Positions 40,193-51,619 are shown, counted from the stretch's first letter. The stretch: DNA of 64,000 bases from Mesorhizobium sp. 113-3-3 (GCF_016756495.1 NZ_AP023243.1:6824501-6888500), one strand, 5' to 3'. A program made the numbers and translations. Notes: generated by a model not told the origin, from the sequence alone.

Positions 40193-40206
40193 CTAAATCG
40201 GTTTAG
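40193..40206. promoter_or_regulatory. LacI-type operator-like palindrome
   Basis: CTAAATCGGTTTAG contains AAA-n-CG-n-TTT, the usual shape of LacI/GalR-family operators. It is 41 bp before the NrtR gene. The only LacI-family gene in the window is fixV, so a FixV link is possible but untested. Confidence 0.4.
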
Positions 40207-40246
40207 ACAGTTCGCGCGGAGGTCTAACCCAAGTGGCTCAGGAACC

Positions 40247-41206
40247 ATGGATCAGGCCAAAGGACCAAGGAAAGGCAGAACCATAGGCAAGACCAACAAT
40301 GTCAACGCCGACCTGATCGCAGTCGTGGTCGCCGTGAACGACGCTGGACCATGTGTTCTGACCATCGAACAGGGGGCCGCTCTTCCCTCGGGCCCGTTTG
40401 AGCTCGCTCATCGTTCGCTCCAGTCGGGGCTTAGGGCATGGGTGGAACTGCAGACCGGTCAGCCTCTCGGTTATATCGAGCAGCTCTACACCTTTGCCGA
40501 TCGCGATCGGGTCGGCGCCAACCAGCGCGTGATCTCGATCAGCTATCTCGCACTCACCCGCGAAGAAGATGCGGGCGCCTCGGGCAGGCGCAGTTGGGCC
40601 AGCTGGTACGACTATTTCCCGTGGGAGGATCATCGGTCCGGCAGGCCCCCGATAGTGCTGGAAGAATTGCGGCCGCGCCTTATCGAATGGGCGGACGGCG
40701 CGGACGACGGCGCGACGCGCTTCGATCGCCGACGGCGAGCGGCGGTTGCCTTTGCCTTGGACGGCCGGGCATGGAACGAAGAACTCGCGCTGCAGCGCTA
40801 CGAGCTGCTCTACGAAGCCGCCCTGGTGGAGGAAGCAAAGCGCGGCGGAGTTTCGGCCATCCTCCCTTCCGTGCCGGGCAGATCGATGATCGCCGATCAC
40901 CGCCGCATTCTGGCAACGGCTATTGCACGACTGCGCTCCAAAATTAAATACCGGCCTGTTGTGTTCGAACTGATGCCGCCGCTCTTCACGCTTTTGCAGC
41001 TACAGCGAACTGTGGAGGCGCTCTCCGGCAGGCTCATCAACAAGCCGAACTTTCGCCGGCTCATAGAGCAGCAGGAACTGGTTGAGAAGACCGGGGCGAC
41101 GACCGCCGAGACCGGCGGCCGGCCTGCGCAGCTCTACCGCTTCCACCATACTATTCTCGACGAGAGGCCTGTGGCCGGCACAAAATTACCGCTCGCACGG
41201 GCTTGA
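40247..41206 (+). CDS. nrtR: NrtR-like Nudix-fold regulator of NAD synthesis
   Basis: A 319-residue protein with an N-terminal Nudix-like domain ([20 protein letters not shown], then [21 protein letters not shown]) and a C-terminal winged-helix domain ([27 protein letters not shown]), the NrtR architecture. The Nudix box is degenerate, as in NrtR proteins that bind ADP-ribose rather than hydrolyse it. Encoded immediately upstream of nadABC, with a palindromic operator between (41213-41259). Likely represses nadABC when NAD turnover products are low. Symbol from family and context. Confidence 0.85.
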   Translation: MDQAKGPRKGRTIGKTNNVNADLIAVVVAVNDAGPCVLTIEQGAALPSGPFELAHRSLQSGLRAWVELQTGQPLGYIEQLYTFADRDRVGANQRVISISYLALTREEDAGASGRRSWASWYDYFPWEDHRSGRPPIVLEELRPRLIEWADGADDGATRFDRRRRAAVAFALDGRAWNEELALQRYELLYEAALVEEAKRGGVSAILPSVPGRSMIADHRRILATAIARLRSKIKYRPVVFELMPPLFTLLQLQRTVEALSGRLINKPNFRRLIEQQELVEKTGATTAETGGRPAQLYRFHHTILDERPVAGTKLPLARA

Positions 41207-41231
41207 CACCCCTTATAGTCACAACGATTAT
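41203..41231 (+). promoter_or_regulatory. Putative sigma-70 promoter of nadABC
   Basis: TTGACA at 41203-41208, a 17-bp spacer, then GATTAT at 41226-41231, overlapping the operator. This arrangement fits repression by an NrtR bound at the operator. Confidence 0.5.
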
Positions 41232-41259
41232 ATATATCTTATAATCAGATGGACTATAA
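41213..41259. promoter_or_regulatory. Nested palindromic operator of nadABC (NrtR)
   Basis: Outer arms TTATAGTC (41213-41220) and GACTATAA (41252-41259) enclose a second inverted repeat, GATTATA (41226-41232) and TATAATC (41240-41246). Two NrtR half-site pairs nested about a common centre lie between the promoter and the nadA start. Confidence 0.6.
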
Positions 41260-41270
41260 CTGGAGGCTCG

Positions 41271-42245
41271 ATGAGTGCCGTCCTGCCTTCGAGCGCCTCA
41301 CTGTACGACCGCGTTCGGCGCGTTATCCCACCGATCGAGTGGTCGGTCTTCGTCGAGGATATCGACGCAATCCTGAATCTGAAGCGACAGCGCAATGCGG
41401 TCATCCTGGCGCATAACTACCAGACGCCGGAGATTTTTCACTGCGTGGCTGACATCGTCGGCGACAGCCTGGCGCTGGCCCGCAAGGCGATGACAGTCGA
41501 TGCCGAAATCATCGTGCTCGCGGGCGTGCATTTTATGGCCGAGACCGCCAAGCTCCTCAATCCGGACAAGACCGTGCTCATCCCGGATCTCGGCGCCGGC
41601 TGTTCGCTGGCCGAGTCGATCACCGCCGAAGACGTGCGCCTGATGCGGCAGCGTTATCCGAGCGTTCCAGTGGTGACCTACGTCAACACCTCCGCCGCGG
41701 TGAAGGCTGAATCCGACATCTGCTGCACCTCGGGCAATGCGCTCGCGGTGGTGAAATCGCTCGGCGCGCCGCGTGTGATCATGCTGCCCGATGAATATCT
41801 GGCGAAGAACATCGCGGCGCAGACCAAGGTCGAGATCATTGCCTGGAAGGGGCGCTGCGAGGTGCACGAACGCTTCACCGCGGCCGACATCCGCGAGCTG
41901 CGTGAGGCCCATCCCGGCATCAGTGTACTTGCCCATCCCGAATGTCCGCCTGAAGTGGTCGCGGAAGCCGACTTCGCCGGCTCGACGGCGGCGATGTCCG
42001 ACTATGTCGCGCGGCATAGGCCGGCGCGTGTGGTGCTGATGACGGAATGTTCCATGAGCGACAACGTCGCGGTCGAGCATCCGGAAGTAGATTTCGTGCG
42101 CCCATGCAATCTGTGCCCGCATATGAAGCGCATCACGCTCGCCAACATCCGGACCGCGCTCGAGGAGAACCGCCACGTCGTCACGATCGATCCTCATGTC
42201 GCTGAACGGGCCCGCTGGGCTGTGGAACGCATGCTCTTTGTATGA
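41271..42245 (+). CDS. nadA: Quinolinate synthase
   Basis: A 324-residue 4Fe-4S NadA, condensing iminoaspartate with dihydroxyacetone phosphate to quinolinate. Conserved [11 protein letters not shown] and [15 protein letters not shown] are present, with cluster cysteines in GAGCSLAES, in CTSGNA and near the C-terminus in [13 protein letters not shown] 41271 has TGGAGG four bases upstream. First gene of nadABC; overlaps nadB by four bases. Confidence 0.96.
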   Translation: MSAVLPSSASLYDRVRRVIPPIEWSVFVEDIDAILNLKRQRNAVILAHNYQTPEIFHCVADIVGDSLALARKAMTVDAEIIVLAGVHFMAETAKLLNPDKTVLIPDLGAGCSLAESITAEDVRLMRQRYPSVPVVTYVNTSAAVKAESDICCTSGNALAVVKSLGAPRVIMLPDEYLAKNIAAQTKVEIIAWKGRCEVHERFTAADIRELREAHPGISVLAHPECPPEVVAEADFAGSTAAMSDYVARHRPARVVLMTECSMSDNVAVEHPEVDFVRPCNLCPHMKRITLANIRTALEENRHVVTIDPHVAERARWAVERMLFV

Positions 42246-43783
42246 CGGCGGACATCCATCACATTGGCGGAGCGCCGGTCATCATCGGCGCTGGTATCGC
42301 CGGGCTCATGACGGCGCTACACTTGGCGCCGCAACCAGTCGTCCTTCTGTCAAGGACCTCGCTCGGAACCGAAGGCTCGAGCATTCTAGCCCAGGGCGGG
42401 CTCGCAGCGAGTCTGGGGGAGGACGACAGCCCCGACCTGCACCTCGCCGATACGCTTGCTGCCGGCGATGGGCTTTGCGACGAACAAATGGCCAGGCGGG
42501 TGGTAGAGGCCGCACCTCAAGCCGTCGAGAATCTCATTCGTCTTGGTACTCCTTTCGACCGCTCGCTAGACGGGAGGCTGCAGCTGGGCCTGGAAGCGGC
42601 GCATTCGCGTCGCCGCATCGTGCACGCCGCCGGCGACGCAACTGGCCGCGAGTTGTTTCGGGCGCTACTCGGCGTGGCGCGGCGAACCCGTTCGATCACG
42701 ATCATGGAAGGCATGACAGCGCTTGGCTTGGTTGTCGCGGAGGGCAGCATTGTTGGCTTGCTGACTGTCCTGCATGGCGCCGTGTTCGCATTGCCCACAC
42801 GCCGCGTGGTGCTGGCGACCGGTGGGATAGGCGGCCTGTTTTGCGATACAACCAATCCGCTCTCCTCATTCGGGCACGGCCTGGCGCTGGCAGCCTGTGC
42901 TGGAGCGGAACTAGCCGATCTCGAATTCGTGCAATTCCACCCGACGGCCCTCGACATTGCGCGCCGGCCAATGCCGCTTGTCAGCGAAGCAGTGCGTGGC
43001 GAAGGCGCGGTGCTGATCGATGAGCACGGCCATCGCTTCCTGGCAGACACGCCCGGGGCAGAACTCGCATCGCGCGATGTGGTCGCGCGGGCGATCTCCG
43101 ATCAGCTCGCAGCCGGGCATGGCGTCTATCTCGATGCCCGACATTGTCTCGGGCAGAAATTCGCAAGACGCTTTCCGGCAATCGACGCTATTTGCAAGCA
43201 TGCCGGCATCGATCCGGCGGTGGAACCCATTCCCGTGCGGCCCGCTGCTCACTATCACATGGGCGGCGTGGCCGTTGACGCCGAGGGGCGAACTTCCGTT
43301 AGCGGCCTGTGGGCCTGTGGCGAAGTCGCATGCACAGGACTGCATGGCGCCAACCGGCTTGCCAGCAACTCGCTGACCGAAGCGGTTGCAACCGCCGCCT
43401 GGGTGGCTGAAAGCGTCGCAGCTACCTCTGCGGGTGGGCAGTGGCCTAGGCTTCCGGCAACTGTTCCCATCCGGCCCGACCCTTCACCTATTCGCCCGAT
43501 TGTGTCCAATGCGCTTGGCATTGTTCGGAATGGGAAATCATTATGCGACACGGTCGCGACACTGTTGCCGATCTCTGTTTGCGAGACGGCCGCGGCCGAT
43601 CCGGCCCTGGTGGCATTGTTGATGGCGATCGCCGCCCTTCGGCGCGAGGAGAGCCGCGGCTCCCACTTTCGATCCGATTTCCCCGGGCGCGATGCCGCCG
43701 CCCTCCCCTCACGATTGACGCTCTGCACAGCTTTTGAGAATGCCGTCACGCTCAGATGGCAAGCATCCGAACGGAGCCGTTGA
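42242..43783 (+). CDS. nadB: L-aspartate oxidase
   Basis: A 513-residue FAD enzyme making iminoaspartate. FAD motif [14 protein letters not shown] near residue 13; [13 protein letters not shown] and the active-site region HPTALDI and [19 protein letters not shown] are typical of NadB. Start overlaps the nadA stop (ATGA). Complete. Confidence 0.95.
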   Translation: MTADIHHIGGAPVIIGAGIAGLMTALHLAPQPVVLLSRTSLGTEGSSILAQGGLAASLGEDDSPDLHLADTLAAGDGLCDEQMARRVVEAAPQAVENLIRLGTPFDRSLDGRLQLGLEAAHSRRRIVHAAGDATGRELFRALLGVARRTRSITIMEGMTALGLVVAEGSIVGLLTVLHGAVFALPTRRVVLATGGIGGLFCDTTNPLSSFGHGLALAACAGAELADLEFVQFHPTALDIARRPMPLVSEAVRGEGAVLIDEHGHRFLADTPGAELASRDVVARAISDQLAAGHGVYLDARHCLGQKFARRFPAIDAICKHAGIDPAVEPIPVRPAAHYHMGGVAVDAEGRTSVSGLWACGEVACTGLHGANRLASNSLTEAVATAAWVAESVAATSAGGQWPRLPATVPIRPDPSPIRPIVSNALGIVRNGKSLCDTVATLLPISVCETAAADPALVALLMAIAALRREESRGSHFRSDFPGRDAAALPSRLTLCTAFENAVTLRWQASERSR

Positions 43784-43784
43784 C

Positions 43785-44666
43785 ATGACTTCACTTGCAC
43801 CACTTCCCCAGATCATCATGGAGCCCATCGTGCGTTCTGCCCTGCTTGAAGACCTGGGCAGAGCCGGCGACATCACGAGCGATGCGATCATCCCCGCCGA
43901 TTGCAAAGCGACGCTGGCGTTGAATGCCCGGCAGGCAGGCGTTGTTGCCGGGCTCGACTTGGTCATGTTTGCCTTCCTGCTGGTCGATCCCGGGATCAGC
44001 ATCCAGCTGCGGTGTCCTGAGGGCGGCAAGGTTTCGGCCGGCCAGACCATCGCGATCGTAAACGGGCCGGCGCGCAGCCTGCTGACGGCGGAGCGGACGG
44101 CGCTCAATTTCTTATGCAAACTCAGCGGCATCGCGACGGCAACGGCTACGCTCGTAAACGCGGTGAGGGGCCATAACGCAAAAATCGTGTGCACACGCAA
44201 AACGACGCCCGGCCTGCGTGTCCTGGAAAAGTATGCGGTACGAGCGGGCGGCGGTGCCAATCACCGCTTCGCGCTCGACGACGCCGTGCTGATCAAGGAC
44301 AACCACATCGCCATTGCCGGCGATATCCGCACCGCAATCGAGCGGGCGCGCAGCGCCATCGGTCACATGGTCAAGATCGAGGTCGAGGTCGACAGGCTGG
44401 ACCAGTTGGAGATGGCGCTGGCAGCGGGTGTCGACGCCGTGCTCCTCGACAACATGTCGGTCGAGGACCTTACGCAGGCTGTGGCTATGGTCGGTGGCCG
44501 CGCGATCACCGAGGCTTCGGGCCGGGTGACGCGGGCGAGCGCCGGGGCAATTGCGGCGACAGGCGTCGACCTCATATCGGTCGGCTGGCTTACCCACAGC
44601 GCGCCCATCCTCGACATTGGTCTCGACATGCCGGCCGACCGAAATTGCAACAGGCATCTGAACTGA
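43785..44666 (+). CDS. nadC: Nicotinate-nucleotide pyrophosphorylase (carboxylating)
   Basis: A 293-residue QPRTase that converts quinolinate and PRPP to nicotinate mononucleotide. Conserved blocks: EDLGRAGDITSD, TRKTTPGLRVLEKYAV, KDNHIA and EVEVDRLDQLEMAL. ATG 43785 follows the nadB stop by one base. Completes the de novo NAD pathway on the island. Confidence 0.96.
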   Translation: MTSLAPLPQIIMEPIVRSALLEDLGRAGDITSDAIIPADCKATLALNARQAGVVAGLDLVMFAFLLVDPGISIQLRCPEGGKVSAGQTIAIVNGPARSLLTAERTALNFLCKLSGIATATATLVNAVRGHNAKIVCTRKTTPGLRVLEKYAVRAGGGANHRFALDDAVLIKDNHIAIAGDIRTAIERARSAIGHMVKIEVEVDRLDQLEMALAAGVDAVLLDNMSVEDLTQAVAMVGGRAITEASGRVTRASAGAIAATGVDLISVGWLTHSAPILDIGLDMPADRNCNRHLN

Positions 44667-44676
44667 TGGAGAGGAC

Positions 44677-45024
44677 ATGAACCGGGATCGCAGGAACTCC
44701 TTTGGTCGCAGGCTAACCTGCGTCAGCACGTCCCAGGTTCCACCAACAGCCGACGCAAGCCTTCTCGGCGCCAGGCGACACGCTTCAACAACGGAGGCGG
44801 GAGGGACGGACCAGCAAGGCACAGAAAGCCGCGTCGCAGCCCTTGGCGTCATCATCTGCCGACTCGACGAGATGCGCCAGTTGGCGGCCTCTCACGGGCT
44901 GGAACTTCTGGGTTATCTGCTGGACGTCGCCTTCACCGAATCCTGCGACGCGATCAGAAAGGAGCATTCCTGTGCTCAGAGTAATATAACGGAAACCGTA
45001 ATCCCCACGGATGACGTGAGTTGA
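44677..45024 (+). CDS. Small hypothetical protein after nadC
   Basis: A 115-residue protein, ten bp after nadC with a GGAGAGG site, so probably in the nad operon. The N-terminal half is Arg/Ser/Thr-rich and unstructured; the C-terminal half (VAALGVIICRLDEMRQLAAS, then LELLGYLLDVAFTE) looks like a short helical domain. No family recognised. The codon use of the second half fits a real gene. Confidence 0.5.
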   Translation: MNRDRRNSFGRRLTCVSTSQVPPTADASLLGARRHASTTEAGGTDQQGTESRVAALGVIICRLDEMRQLAASHGLELLGYLLDVAFTESCDAIRKEHSCAQSNITETVIPTDDVS

Positions 45025-45169
45025 GCCTGCGGGCAGCAGTTGGAGAGTCCGCTCAAGAGCGCCACCAGTCGCGTTTCGATAGAAGACTTCCCGCTGGCAT
45101 GCGCCTGGTCTTCAGCATCCACTGCAACGCTCCAGGTCAAGGACGGAAGATTATGGAGAACAAGATTTT

Positions 45170-46165
45170 ATGAACGAACTCAGCCCAGACCTGACCTCGG
45201 ATCCAATCGGTTGGGCGCTTCCCCCTTGGACGCGAGCGGAAGCCCAAGCGCTCCACGACGCGCCATTCAACGACCTTTTGTTTCAGGCGCAGACCGTTCA
45301 CCGGCAGAACTTCGATCCCAACAAGGTCCAGCTGAGCCGGCTTCTCAGCATCAAGACCGGCGGATGCCCGGAGGATTGCGGCTATTGCAGCCAATCGGCA
45401 CATCACGAAAGCGGGTTGAAGGCGTCAAAGCTGATGGAGGTCCGGCGCGTCATCGCCGAGGCGACCAAGGCACGCGATGCCGGCGCCACCCGCTATTGCA
45501 TGGGCGCGGCCTGGCGAAACCCGAAGGCGCGCGACATGGACGCGGTGGTGGCGATGGTCGAGGGTGTCAAGGCACTCGGCATGGAGACCTGCATGACGCT
45601 CGGCATGCTCGATCTTGAGCAGGCCGCTCGTCTGAAACAGGCCGGTCTCGACTACTACAACCACAACATCGACACCTCCGAGCGCTATTACTCAGAGATC
45701 ATCTCGACCCGCACGTTTGCCGACCGGCTGGATACGCTCGCCAATGTCCGCGACAGCGGCATTAAGGTCTGTTGCGGCGGCATTGTCGGCATGGGCGAAG
45801 AGCCGGTGGACCGGATCGACATGCTGGTGACGCTGGCCAACCTGCCGGAACATCCGCAAAGCGTTCCGATCAACATGCTGATCCCGATCGAGGGCACCCC
45901 GCTGGCCGAGGCCAAACCCATCGAGCCGATCGAATTCGTGCGCGTGATCGCACTGGCGCGCATCATGATGCCGAAATCGCATGTCCGGCTTTCGGCCGGC
46001 CGCACCGCCATGACCGATGAAATGCAGGCGCTGTGCTTTTTTGCCGGCGCCAACTCGATCTTCGTCGGCGACACACTGCTGACGGCGGACAATCCCGGCG
46101 AAGACAAGGATACTCTGCTGTTCCAGCGTCTCGGCATCGAGCCGATGGAAATCGGCACGCAATGA
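45170..46165 (+). CDS. bioB: Biotin synthase
   Basis: A 331-residue radical SAM enzyme that inserts sulfur into dethiobiotin. Radical SAM motif [11 protein letters not shown] (near residue 64), plus [12 protein letters not shown] and [10 protein letters not shown] as in all BioB. First gene of bioBFDAZ-panD. Leader AAGATTATGGAGAAC gives a GGAG site. No BioR-type box was identified by eye. Confidence 0.97.
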   Translation: MNELSPDLTSDPIGWALPPWTRAEAQALHDAPFNDLLFQAQTVHRQNFDPNKVQLSRLLSIKTGGCPEDCGYCSQSAHHESGLKASKLMEVRRVIAEATKARDAGATRYCMGAAWRNPKARDMDAVVAMVEGVKALGMETCMTLGMLDLEQAARLKQAGLDYYNHNIDTSERYYSEIISTRTFADRLDTLANVRDSGIKVCCGGIVGMGEEPVDRIDMLVTLANLPEHPQSVPINMLIPIEGTPLAEAKPIEPIEFVRVIALARIMMPKSHVRLSAGRTAMTDEMQALCFFAGANSIFVGDTLLTADNPGEDKDTLLFQRLGIEPMEIGTQ

Positions 46166-47301
46166 ACGAGGCACTTCTTGCCCGGTATGACGCGTCCTTG
46201 CGCGGACTGGCGCGCAAGGACCGGCTGCGCACACTTGCACCGCGCGCCGGGCTCGACTTCTCGTCGAACGACTATCTCGGGCTTGCCGCCTCCAAAAGAC
46301 TTGGCGAAGCGGTCGCGGCGGCGATTGCGCGGGGGACGCCGGTCGGCGCGACCGGATCGCGGTTGTTAAGGGGCAACTCACCGGAGCACGAGGCCCTGGA
46401 GGCAGACGCCGCGGCGTTCTTCGGCGCCGAACGCGCGCTGTTCTTCGGCAGCGGCTATATCGCCAACTTCGCTCTGCTGACGACGCTGCCGCAAAAGGGC
46501 GACTTTTTGGTCCTCGACGAGCTCGCCCATGCCAGCATGCATGAGGGGGCCCGCGCTGGCCGTGCCGAGTTCAAGCTCGCCGCGCACAACGACGTCGATG
46601 CCTTCGAGGATGCGATCACGCGCTGGCGCGCCGAGGGTGGCACCGGACGCGTCTGGATCGCGGTCGAAAGCCTTTACAGCATGGATGGCGACCGCGCGCC
46701 GATGGAAAGCCTGGTCGCGCTTGCCGATCGGCACGAGGCATTCCTCGTCGTCGACGAGGCGCATGCCACCGGCATCTGGGGACCGAACGGCCGCGGGCTG
46801 GCCGCCGCTTTCGAGGGCCGCGACAACACTGTCGCACTTCACACATGCGGCAAGGCGCTCGGCGCGTCCGGCGCACTCGTCACCGGGCCGGGAACGCTAT
46901 GCGACTATCTCGTCAACCGCTGCCGGCCATTCATCTACGCCACCGCGCCGTCGCCTCTGATGGCGGTGGCAGTGCGCGAAGCGCTGGCCATGCTGTCCGA
47001 CGAGCCCCAACGCCGTGTCCAGCTGCAGGAGCGCGTAGCCTTCGCGGGCCGCCAATTGGCCGAGCGCTGCGGCGTGAAGCCCAGCGGCTCGCAGATCCAG
47101 TCCTTTGTCATCGGCGACAACAGGCGCACCATGGCGGTGGCGGCGGCGCTGCAGACGCGCGGCTTCGACATACGCGGCATTCGTCCGCCGACCGTACCCG
47201 AGGGCACATCGCGACTGCGCATTTCGCTGACGCTCAACGTCGACGAAGCCGACATTTCGGCCATGGTCGGGGCACTCGTCGAGGTGCTGGCCTCGGCATG
47301 A
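46162..47301 (+). CDS. bioF: 8-amino-7-oxononanoate synthase
   Basis: A 379-residue PLP enzyme that condenses pimeloyl-CoA or -ACP with alanine. Glycine-rich [26 protein letters not shown], and the PLP lysine in [11 protein letters not shown] are present. Start overlaps the bioB stop (ATGA), so the genes are coupled. Confidence 0.95.
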   Translation: MNEALLARYDASLRGLARKDRLRTLAPRAGLDFSSNDYLGLAASKRLGEAVAAAIARGTPVGATGSRLLRGNSPEHEALEADAAAFFGAERALFFGSGYIANFALLTTLPQKGDFLVLDELAHASMHEGARAGRAEFKLAAHNDVDAFEDAITRWRAEGGTGRVWIAVESLYSMDGDRAPMESLVALADRHEAFLVVDEAHATGIWGPNGRGLAAAFEGRDNTVALHTCGKALGASGALVTGPGTLCDYLVNRCRPFIYATAPSPLMAVAVREALAMLSDEPQRRVQLQERVAFAGRQLAERCGVKPSGSQIQSFVIGDNRRTMAVAAALQTRGFDIRGIRPPTVPEGTSRLRISLTLNVDEADISAMVGALVEVLASA

Positions 47302-47933
47302 CCAAGCGCATCGTCATCACCGGAACGGATACCGGCATCGGCAAGACGGTGTTTTCGGCCGGGCTCACCGGCCTGCTCGACGGCTTCTACTGGAAGCCGG
47401 TGCAATCGGGGCTCGACGAGGAGACTGACAGCCAGGTCGTGGAACGGCTCGCCGGCCTGCCGACGGGGCGGGTGCTGCCCGAAGTGTATCGCCTGAAGGA
47501 GCCGCTGTCGCCGCATCGTTCAGCCGAACTCGACGGCGTCGCGATAGACGTGGCAAAGCTCTCGCTTCCGGACTTGCCGGGCCCGATCGTCATCGAAGGT
47601 GCTGGGGGACTGATGGTGCCGCTCAACCGGCGCACCAAGTTCATCGACATATTCGCTCAGTGGCGGGTGCCGGTCATCCTATGCGCCCGTACCAGGCTCG
47701 GCACGATCAACCACACGCTGCTGTCGATCGAGGCGCTCAGAGCCCGTTCCATCCCGCTCATCGGCATTGCCTTCATCGGCGATGAGGTGGCCGATACGCA
47801 GAGAACAATCGTGGAATTCAGCGGCGTGCGCCAGCTTGGCAGGCTGCCACACATCGATCCGCTGACGAGTGAGACGCTGCGGGATGCGATGGTTGCCGGC
47901 TTCGACCTCACAGCGATCGCAGGAGGCGAATGA
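47298..47933 (+). CDS. bioD: Dethiobiotin synthetase
   Basis: A 211-residue ATP-dependent carboxylase-type BioD. P-loop [10 protein letters not shown] at residue 9, KPVQSGL and the second motif [12 protein letters not shown]. Start overlaps bioF. Confidence 0.95.
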   Translation: MTKRIVITGTDTGIGKTVFSAGLTGLLDGFYWKPVQSGLDEETDSQVVERLAGLPTGRVLPEVYRLKEPLSPHRSAELDGVAIDVAKLSLPDLPGPIVIEGAGGLMVPLNRRTKFIDIFAQWRVPVILCARTRLGTINHTLLSIEALRARSIPLIGIAFIGDEVADTQRTIVEFSGVRQLGRLPHIDPLTSETLRDAMVAGFDLTAIAGGE

Positions 47934-49198
47934 TGCCGCAGTCCCGTGTGTGGCATCCCTTCACCCAGCACGCGCTCGAGCCCGCCATCCCTGAAATCGT
48001 CCGGACGGACGGCGCCTACCTCCACAAGGCCGACGGCACGCGCATCCTGGATGCCATTTCCTCCTGGTGGGTCGTCACCCACGGCCACCGCCATCCCCAC
48101 ATCATGAAGGCCATCGAAACGACCGCGGCGAGCCTCGACCAGATCATGTTCGCCGGCTTCACCCACGAGCCGGCCGAACGCCTGGCCAGGGCGCTTGTCG
48201 GCCTCGCTCCGGCCGGCCTTGACTGGGTGTTCTACTCCGACAGCGGCTCGACCTGCGTCGAGGTCGCGCTGAAGATGGCGCTCGGCTATTTCCGCAACAT
48301 CGGCGCACCGCGCACGCGCATCGTCGTCATGGAGCACAGCTATCATGGCGACACCATCGGCACGATGAGCGTCGGCGCCCGCGGTGTGTTCAACGCTGCC
48401 TACGAGCCGTTGCTGTTCGAGGTCGATACCATCCCCTTCCCGGCCGCCGGGCGAGAGCAGGAGACGCTTGATCGGTTCGAGGCCGTCAGCCGCGACCGGC
48501 ACGCCGCCGCGCTGATCGTCGAGCCGCTGGTGCTTGGCGCCGGCGGTATGCTGATGTATCCGGCCTCGGTTCTGACCGAACTGAAGAAGATCGCCGAAGC
48601 TTCGGGCACGCTGCTGATCGCCGACGAGGTGATGACCGGCTGGGGCCGCACCGGAACCATGTTCGCCTGCGAGCAGGGATCCATCTCTCCGGACATCCTG
48701 TGCACCTCGAAGGGGCTGACGGGCGGCGTGATCCCGTTGGCCGCCACGCTTGCGACCGATGCCATCTTCCAGGCCCACTATTCGACGGACCGGAAGAAGA
48801 CGTTTTTCCACTCGAGCTCCTACACCGCAAATCCGATTGCCTGCGCGGCAGCACTCGCCAATGTCGAGATCTGGCATGACGAACCGGTGGCCGAGCGTAT
48901 CGCGGCCTTGAGCGCTATGCAGTCCGCCGGGCTGCAACGGTTTCGGGACAATCCATATTTTACCGACTGTCGCGCGACGGGAACGATCGCAGCGATTGAC
49001 CTCCGAACCGATTCCTCAGGTTATCTCGCCGAGATTGGTCCGAAGCTGCGCGCGTTCTTTCTCGAGCGCGGGCTGCTTGTGCGCCCGCTCGGCAATGTCC
49101 TCTATCTTCTGCCGCCTTATTGCATCACCGGCGACGAGCTGGTCGGGCTCTATGATGCCATCGAGGAGGCCGGTGAACGCTTCGGTTCGAAGCCATGA
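47930..49198 (+). CDS. bioA: Adenosylmethionine-8-amino-7-oxononanoate aminotransferase
   Basis: A 422-residue class-III PLP aminotransferase. WHPFTQH at the start is diagnostic of Bio[41 protein letters not shown] and the PLP lysine in TSKGLTGG are present. Start overlaps bioD. It uses SAM as amino donor to form diaminopelargonate. Confidence 0.96.
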   Translation: MMPQSRVWHPFTQHALEPAIPEIVRTDGAYLHKADGTRILDAISSWWVVTHGHRHPHIMKAIETTAASLDQIMFAGFTHEPAERLARALVGLAPAGLDWVFYSDSGSTCVEVALKMALGYFRNIGAPRTRIVVMEHSYHGDTIGTMSVGARGVFNAAYEPLLFEVDTIPFPAAGREQETLDRFEAVSRDRHAAALIVEPLVLGAGGMLMYPASVLTELKKIAEASGTLLIADEVMTGWGRTGTMFACEQGSISPDILCTSKGLTGGVIPLAATLATDAIFQAHYSTDRKKTFFHSSSYTANPIACAAALANVEIWHDEPVAERIAALSAMQSAGLQRFRDNPYFTDCRATGTIAAIDLRTDSSGYLAEIGPKLRAFFLERGLLVRPLGNVLYLLPPYCITGDELVGLYDAIEEAGERFGSKP

Positions 49199-50178
49199 GC
49201 GCATCGTCGCGAATTCTCGGGTTTGGTCATCATGCGCCGTCGCGCAAGGTTGAGAACCCGGAAATCGAAAACTGGCTCGGGCTCGAACCCGGCTGGATCG
49301 AGCGGCGTACTGGAATCCGTTCGCGCTTCTGGGCGACCGACGAAGACACGCTGTCTGGTCTTGCCACGCAGGCTGGCGACATGGCGCTGGCGGAGGCCGG
49401 CATTGACCGCGGCGACATCGGGCTCTTGTTGCTTGCCACCTCGACGCCGGACCACCTTCTGCCGCCCAGCGCACCCTTGGTCGCGCACAAGCTCGGCCTT
49501 GGCCGCGCGGGCGCGGTCGACCTGACGGGTGCTTGCGCGGGCTTCATCTATGCGCTGATGTTCGCGGATGGATTCACCCGCCTGCATGGCAAACCGGCGC
49601 TGGTCATCGCCGCCAACATCCTCAGCCGCCGCATCAATCCGGCCGAGCGGGCCAGCGCCGTGCTGTTTGCCGATGCCGCCGGCGCCGTGGTGATTGCTCC
49701 GTGCGATAACCCGGATCGAGGCATTCTCGGTGCCTCGGTGGATTCCGACGGCTCACGCTACGGGCTGATCCAGATTCCGGCCGGCGGAAGCAACACCCCG
49801 TTCCGTTGTGGCCTCGATCTCGGGCAAACCCGCATGACCATTACAGACGGCCGCGAAGTGTTCGCCAAGGCCGTGGACATGATGACTGCATGTTCAAAGG
49901 ACGCGCTCGCCGCAGCCCGAACGCAGCCGCAGGACATCGATCGGTTCGTGCCGCACCAGGCCAATGCCCGCATTTTCGATGCGGTCGGGAGGAGCCTCGG
50001 CATTGCAGATGAAGCAATCGTCAAGACGATCGCCGACTACGGCAACTCTTCGGCCGCGACGATCCCGCTCTCACTGTCGCTCGCCCATCGCACGGAACCG
50101 TTCCGGCCGGGGGAGAAGGTTCTTCTGGCGGCCGCGGGTGCGGGTCTTAGCGGCGGTGCGCTCGTCGTTGGAATTTAG
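49195..50178 (+). CDS. bioZ: BioZ, KAS III-like pimeloyl precursor synthase
   Basis: A 327-residue ketoacyl-ACP synthase III homologue. Catalytic Cys in [13 protein letters not shown], His in [13 protein letters not shown], and Asn in [11 protein letters not shown]. BioZ was described from the M. loti R7A island bio operon as an alternative route to the pimeloyl moiety, replacing BioC/BioH. Start overlaps bioA, keeping bioBFDAZ one unit. Confidence 0.93.
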   Translation: MSASSRILGFGHHAPSRKVENPEIENWLGLEPGWIERRTGIRSRFWATDEDTLSGLATQAGDMALAEAGIDRGDIGLLLLATSTPDHLLPPSAPLVAHKLGLGRAGAVDLTGACAGFIYALMFADGFTRLHGKPALVIAANILSRRINPAERASAVLFADAAGAVVIAPCDNPDRGILGASVDSDGSRYGLIQIPAGGSNTPFRCGLDLGQTRMTITDGREVFAKAVDMMTACSKDALAAARTQPQDIDRFVPHQANARIFDAVGRSLGIADEAIVKTIADYGNSSAATIPLSLSLAHRTEPFRPGEKVLLAAAGAGLSGGALVVGI

Positions 50179-50236
50179 CCGCGCGAACCGAACTGCCAAG
50201 ACTGACCTTGAACGATGAATACAGGGACAACGACCA

Positions 50237-50689
50237 ATGCGAAAACTAGTCGCCGGCAAGCTGCACGGCATCCACGTCACAGAAGCGAACCTCAACTACC
50301 ATGGTTCGATAACGCTCGACCCCGACCACTGCGAGGCAGCCGGGATCCTGCCGATGGAATTCGTGGAGATATGGAACAAGAATTCCGGTGCGCGGATTTC
50401 GACCTATGTCATCCTCGGCGAGCGCGGCTCACGGTGCTGCATCCTCAACGGAGCGGCGGCTCGCACCTGTCAGCCCGACGACCCGATTATCGTCTGCAAC
50501 TCCATCTACCTGGACGAAGCGCATATCACTTCGCTGAAGCCGCGCATCGTCACGTTCGACCAGGATAACCACATACTCGACCGCCTGAGCTACTCCGTCG
50601 ATATTGACACAGACGGCCGTTACAGTTTCGCCATTCTTGACGAGGCGGATGAGCCTTTGGTCATTCCTGCCCTGGTCTCCGGGGCGTGA
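50237..50689 (+). CDS. panD: Aspartate 1-decarboxylase proenzyme
   Basis: A 150-residue pyruvoyl enzyme making beta-alanine for pantothenate and CoA. The self-cleavage site is the GS in NYHGSITLD near residue 24; GAAARTCQPDD and the strand pattern match PanD. Located 58 bp after bioZ, giving the bio operon a link to CoA supply. Confidence 0.93.
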   Translation: MRKLVAGKLHGIHVTEANLNYHGSITLDPDHCEAAGILPMEFVEIWNKNSGARISTYVILGERGSRCCILNGAAARTCQPDDPIIVCNSIYLDEAHITSLKPRIVTFDQDNHILDRLSYSVDIDTDGRYSFAILDEADEPLVIPALVSGA

Positions 50690-51134
50690 GCCGCGCTCCA
50701 CAGATGTGCGAGCCTCGGCACTGAAGAGCGTCTGGTCCAAGACTCGACGAAGTTGCTGATGCTCAGCTTCGAAAGGCTGATGCCCACCACGCCTTGGGCA
50801 CCGTGGGCCTTCGTGGGATGGCGCAATGTCTCGCAGCTGCTGATCCGCGAACAGCGGTTTGCATGTCTGACCCTTGTCTCAGGTTACTTGCGGTGGCGGC
50901 TTGCAAATTCTTGCTGCTTTCTCAAGCGCCGCGGCCGGGTCCTTGACGACCTGGCTTTTCATGATCTTTGCCGCCGTGTCGATCAAGCAGGCTACCGTCT
51001 TCCGCATCGGCAGCGGTGCCAACCATCATCGCGAATATGGCTAGCCGAACGGCCGCAAGCAGCATTGAGGTGGGCCTTCGGCAAGTGTTTCCCGCCGGCG
51101 CCAAGGCTCACCAGCCATCCGACGCCTGATCCGG
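50690..51134. other. Downstream of panD, no intact gene
   Basis: About 445 bp. A minus-strand frame near 50975-50895 (MKSQVVKDPAAALEKAARIC) is protein-like but very short and lacks a ribosome site. No promoter or RNA gene recognised. Confidence 0.3.
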
Positions 51135-51326
51135 TTACATATCAGGTTCGTCGATCGGTGGCTTGGCAGCAAGACCGAGCCTGGCTCGTTGGCCATCGGC
51201 GTAATTTTCGGCGGGAAACTGTGTCTTGAACCGAAGAACTGTCAGTTTGCCGTCCTCGACAATATGAACAACCCATCCCCCACCACAACGCTTGACGCGC
51301 ACGTCATTAGGTTCGCCAGCCACCAT
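51135..51326 (-). CDS. Small conserved-type hypothetical protein
   Basis: A 63-residue protein with a beta-hairpin core (GGGWVVHIVEDGKLTVLRF) and AENYADGQRARLGL near the end. Small proteins with this pattern occur often in Mesorhizobium and related genomes and have no known function. Isolated between panD and the nodG-like remnant. A sequence AAATCGATTT (51491-51500), LacI-operator-like, lies 165 bp upstream. Confidence 0.5.
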   Translation of the reverse strand: MVAGEPNDVRVKRCGGGWVVHIVEDGKLTVLRFKTQFPAENYADGQRARLGLAAKPPIDEPDM

Positions 51327-51619
51327 TGCTGCCCCTCATTTTCGTCGCCCTTGGGCTGAGACTGGAAGTCGTTCCCGCACATCGGAAAACATAGGACCTT
51401 ACGTAACGTCAAGCCCCGATTTTGGGATAGCCGATGCCTTGTCGATTTCAGGGTGACGGCGATTCTGGTCCGCAACGTCCGTGAGTGCTCAAATCGATTT
51501 AGATGCGCAGATTTGCATGTTAATTCAGCCTTGTTATCCACAGCTAATGTGAATGGGAACGCGTATTCAGTCCGAGATTACCTCTGCAAAAAATCTGCCG
51601 CTCTGGTGCCTCAGCGCGA

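Noticed and set aside
47657..48937. 426-codon open frame antisense to bioD/bioA
   Set aside because: Shadow of high-GC coding sequence; the sense genes carry full catalytic motifs and overlapping start/stop codons.
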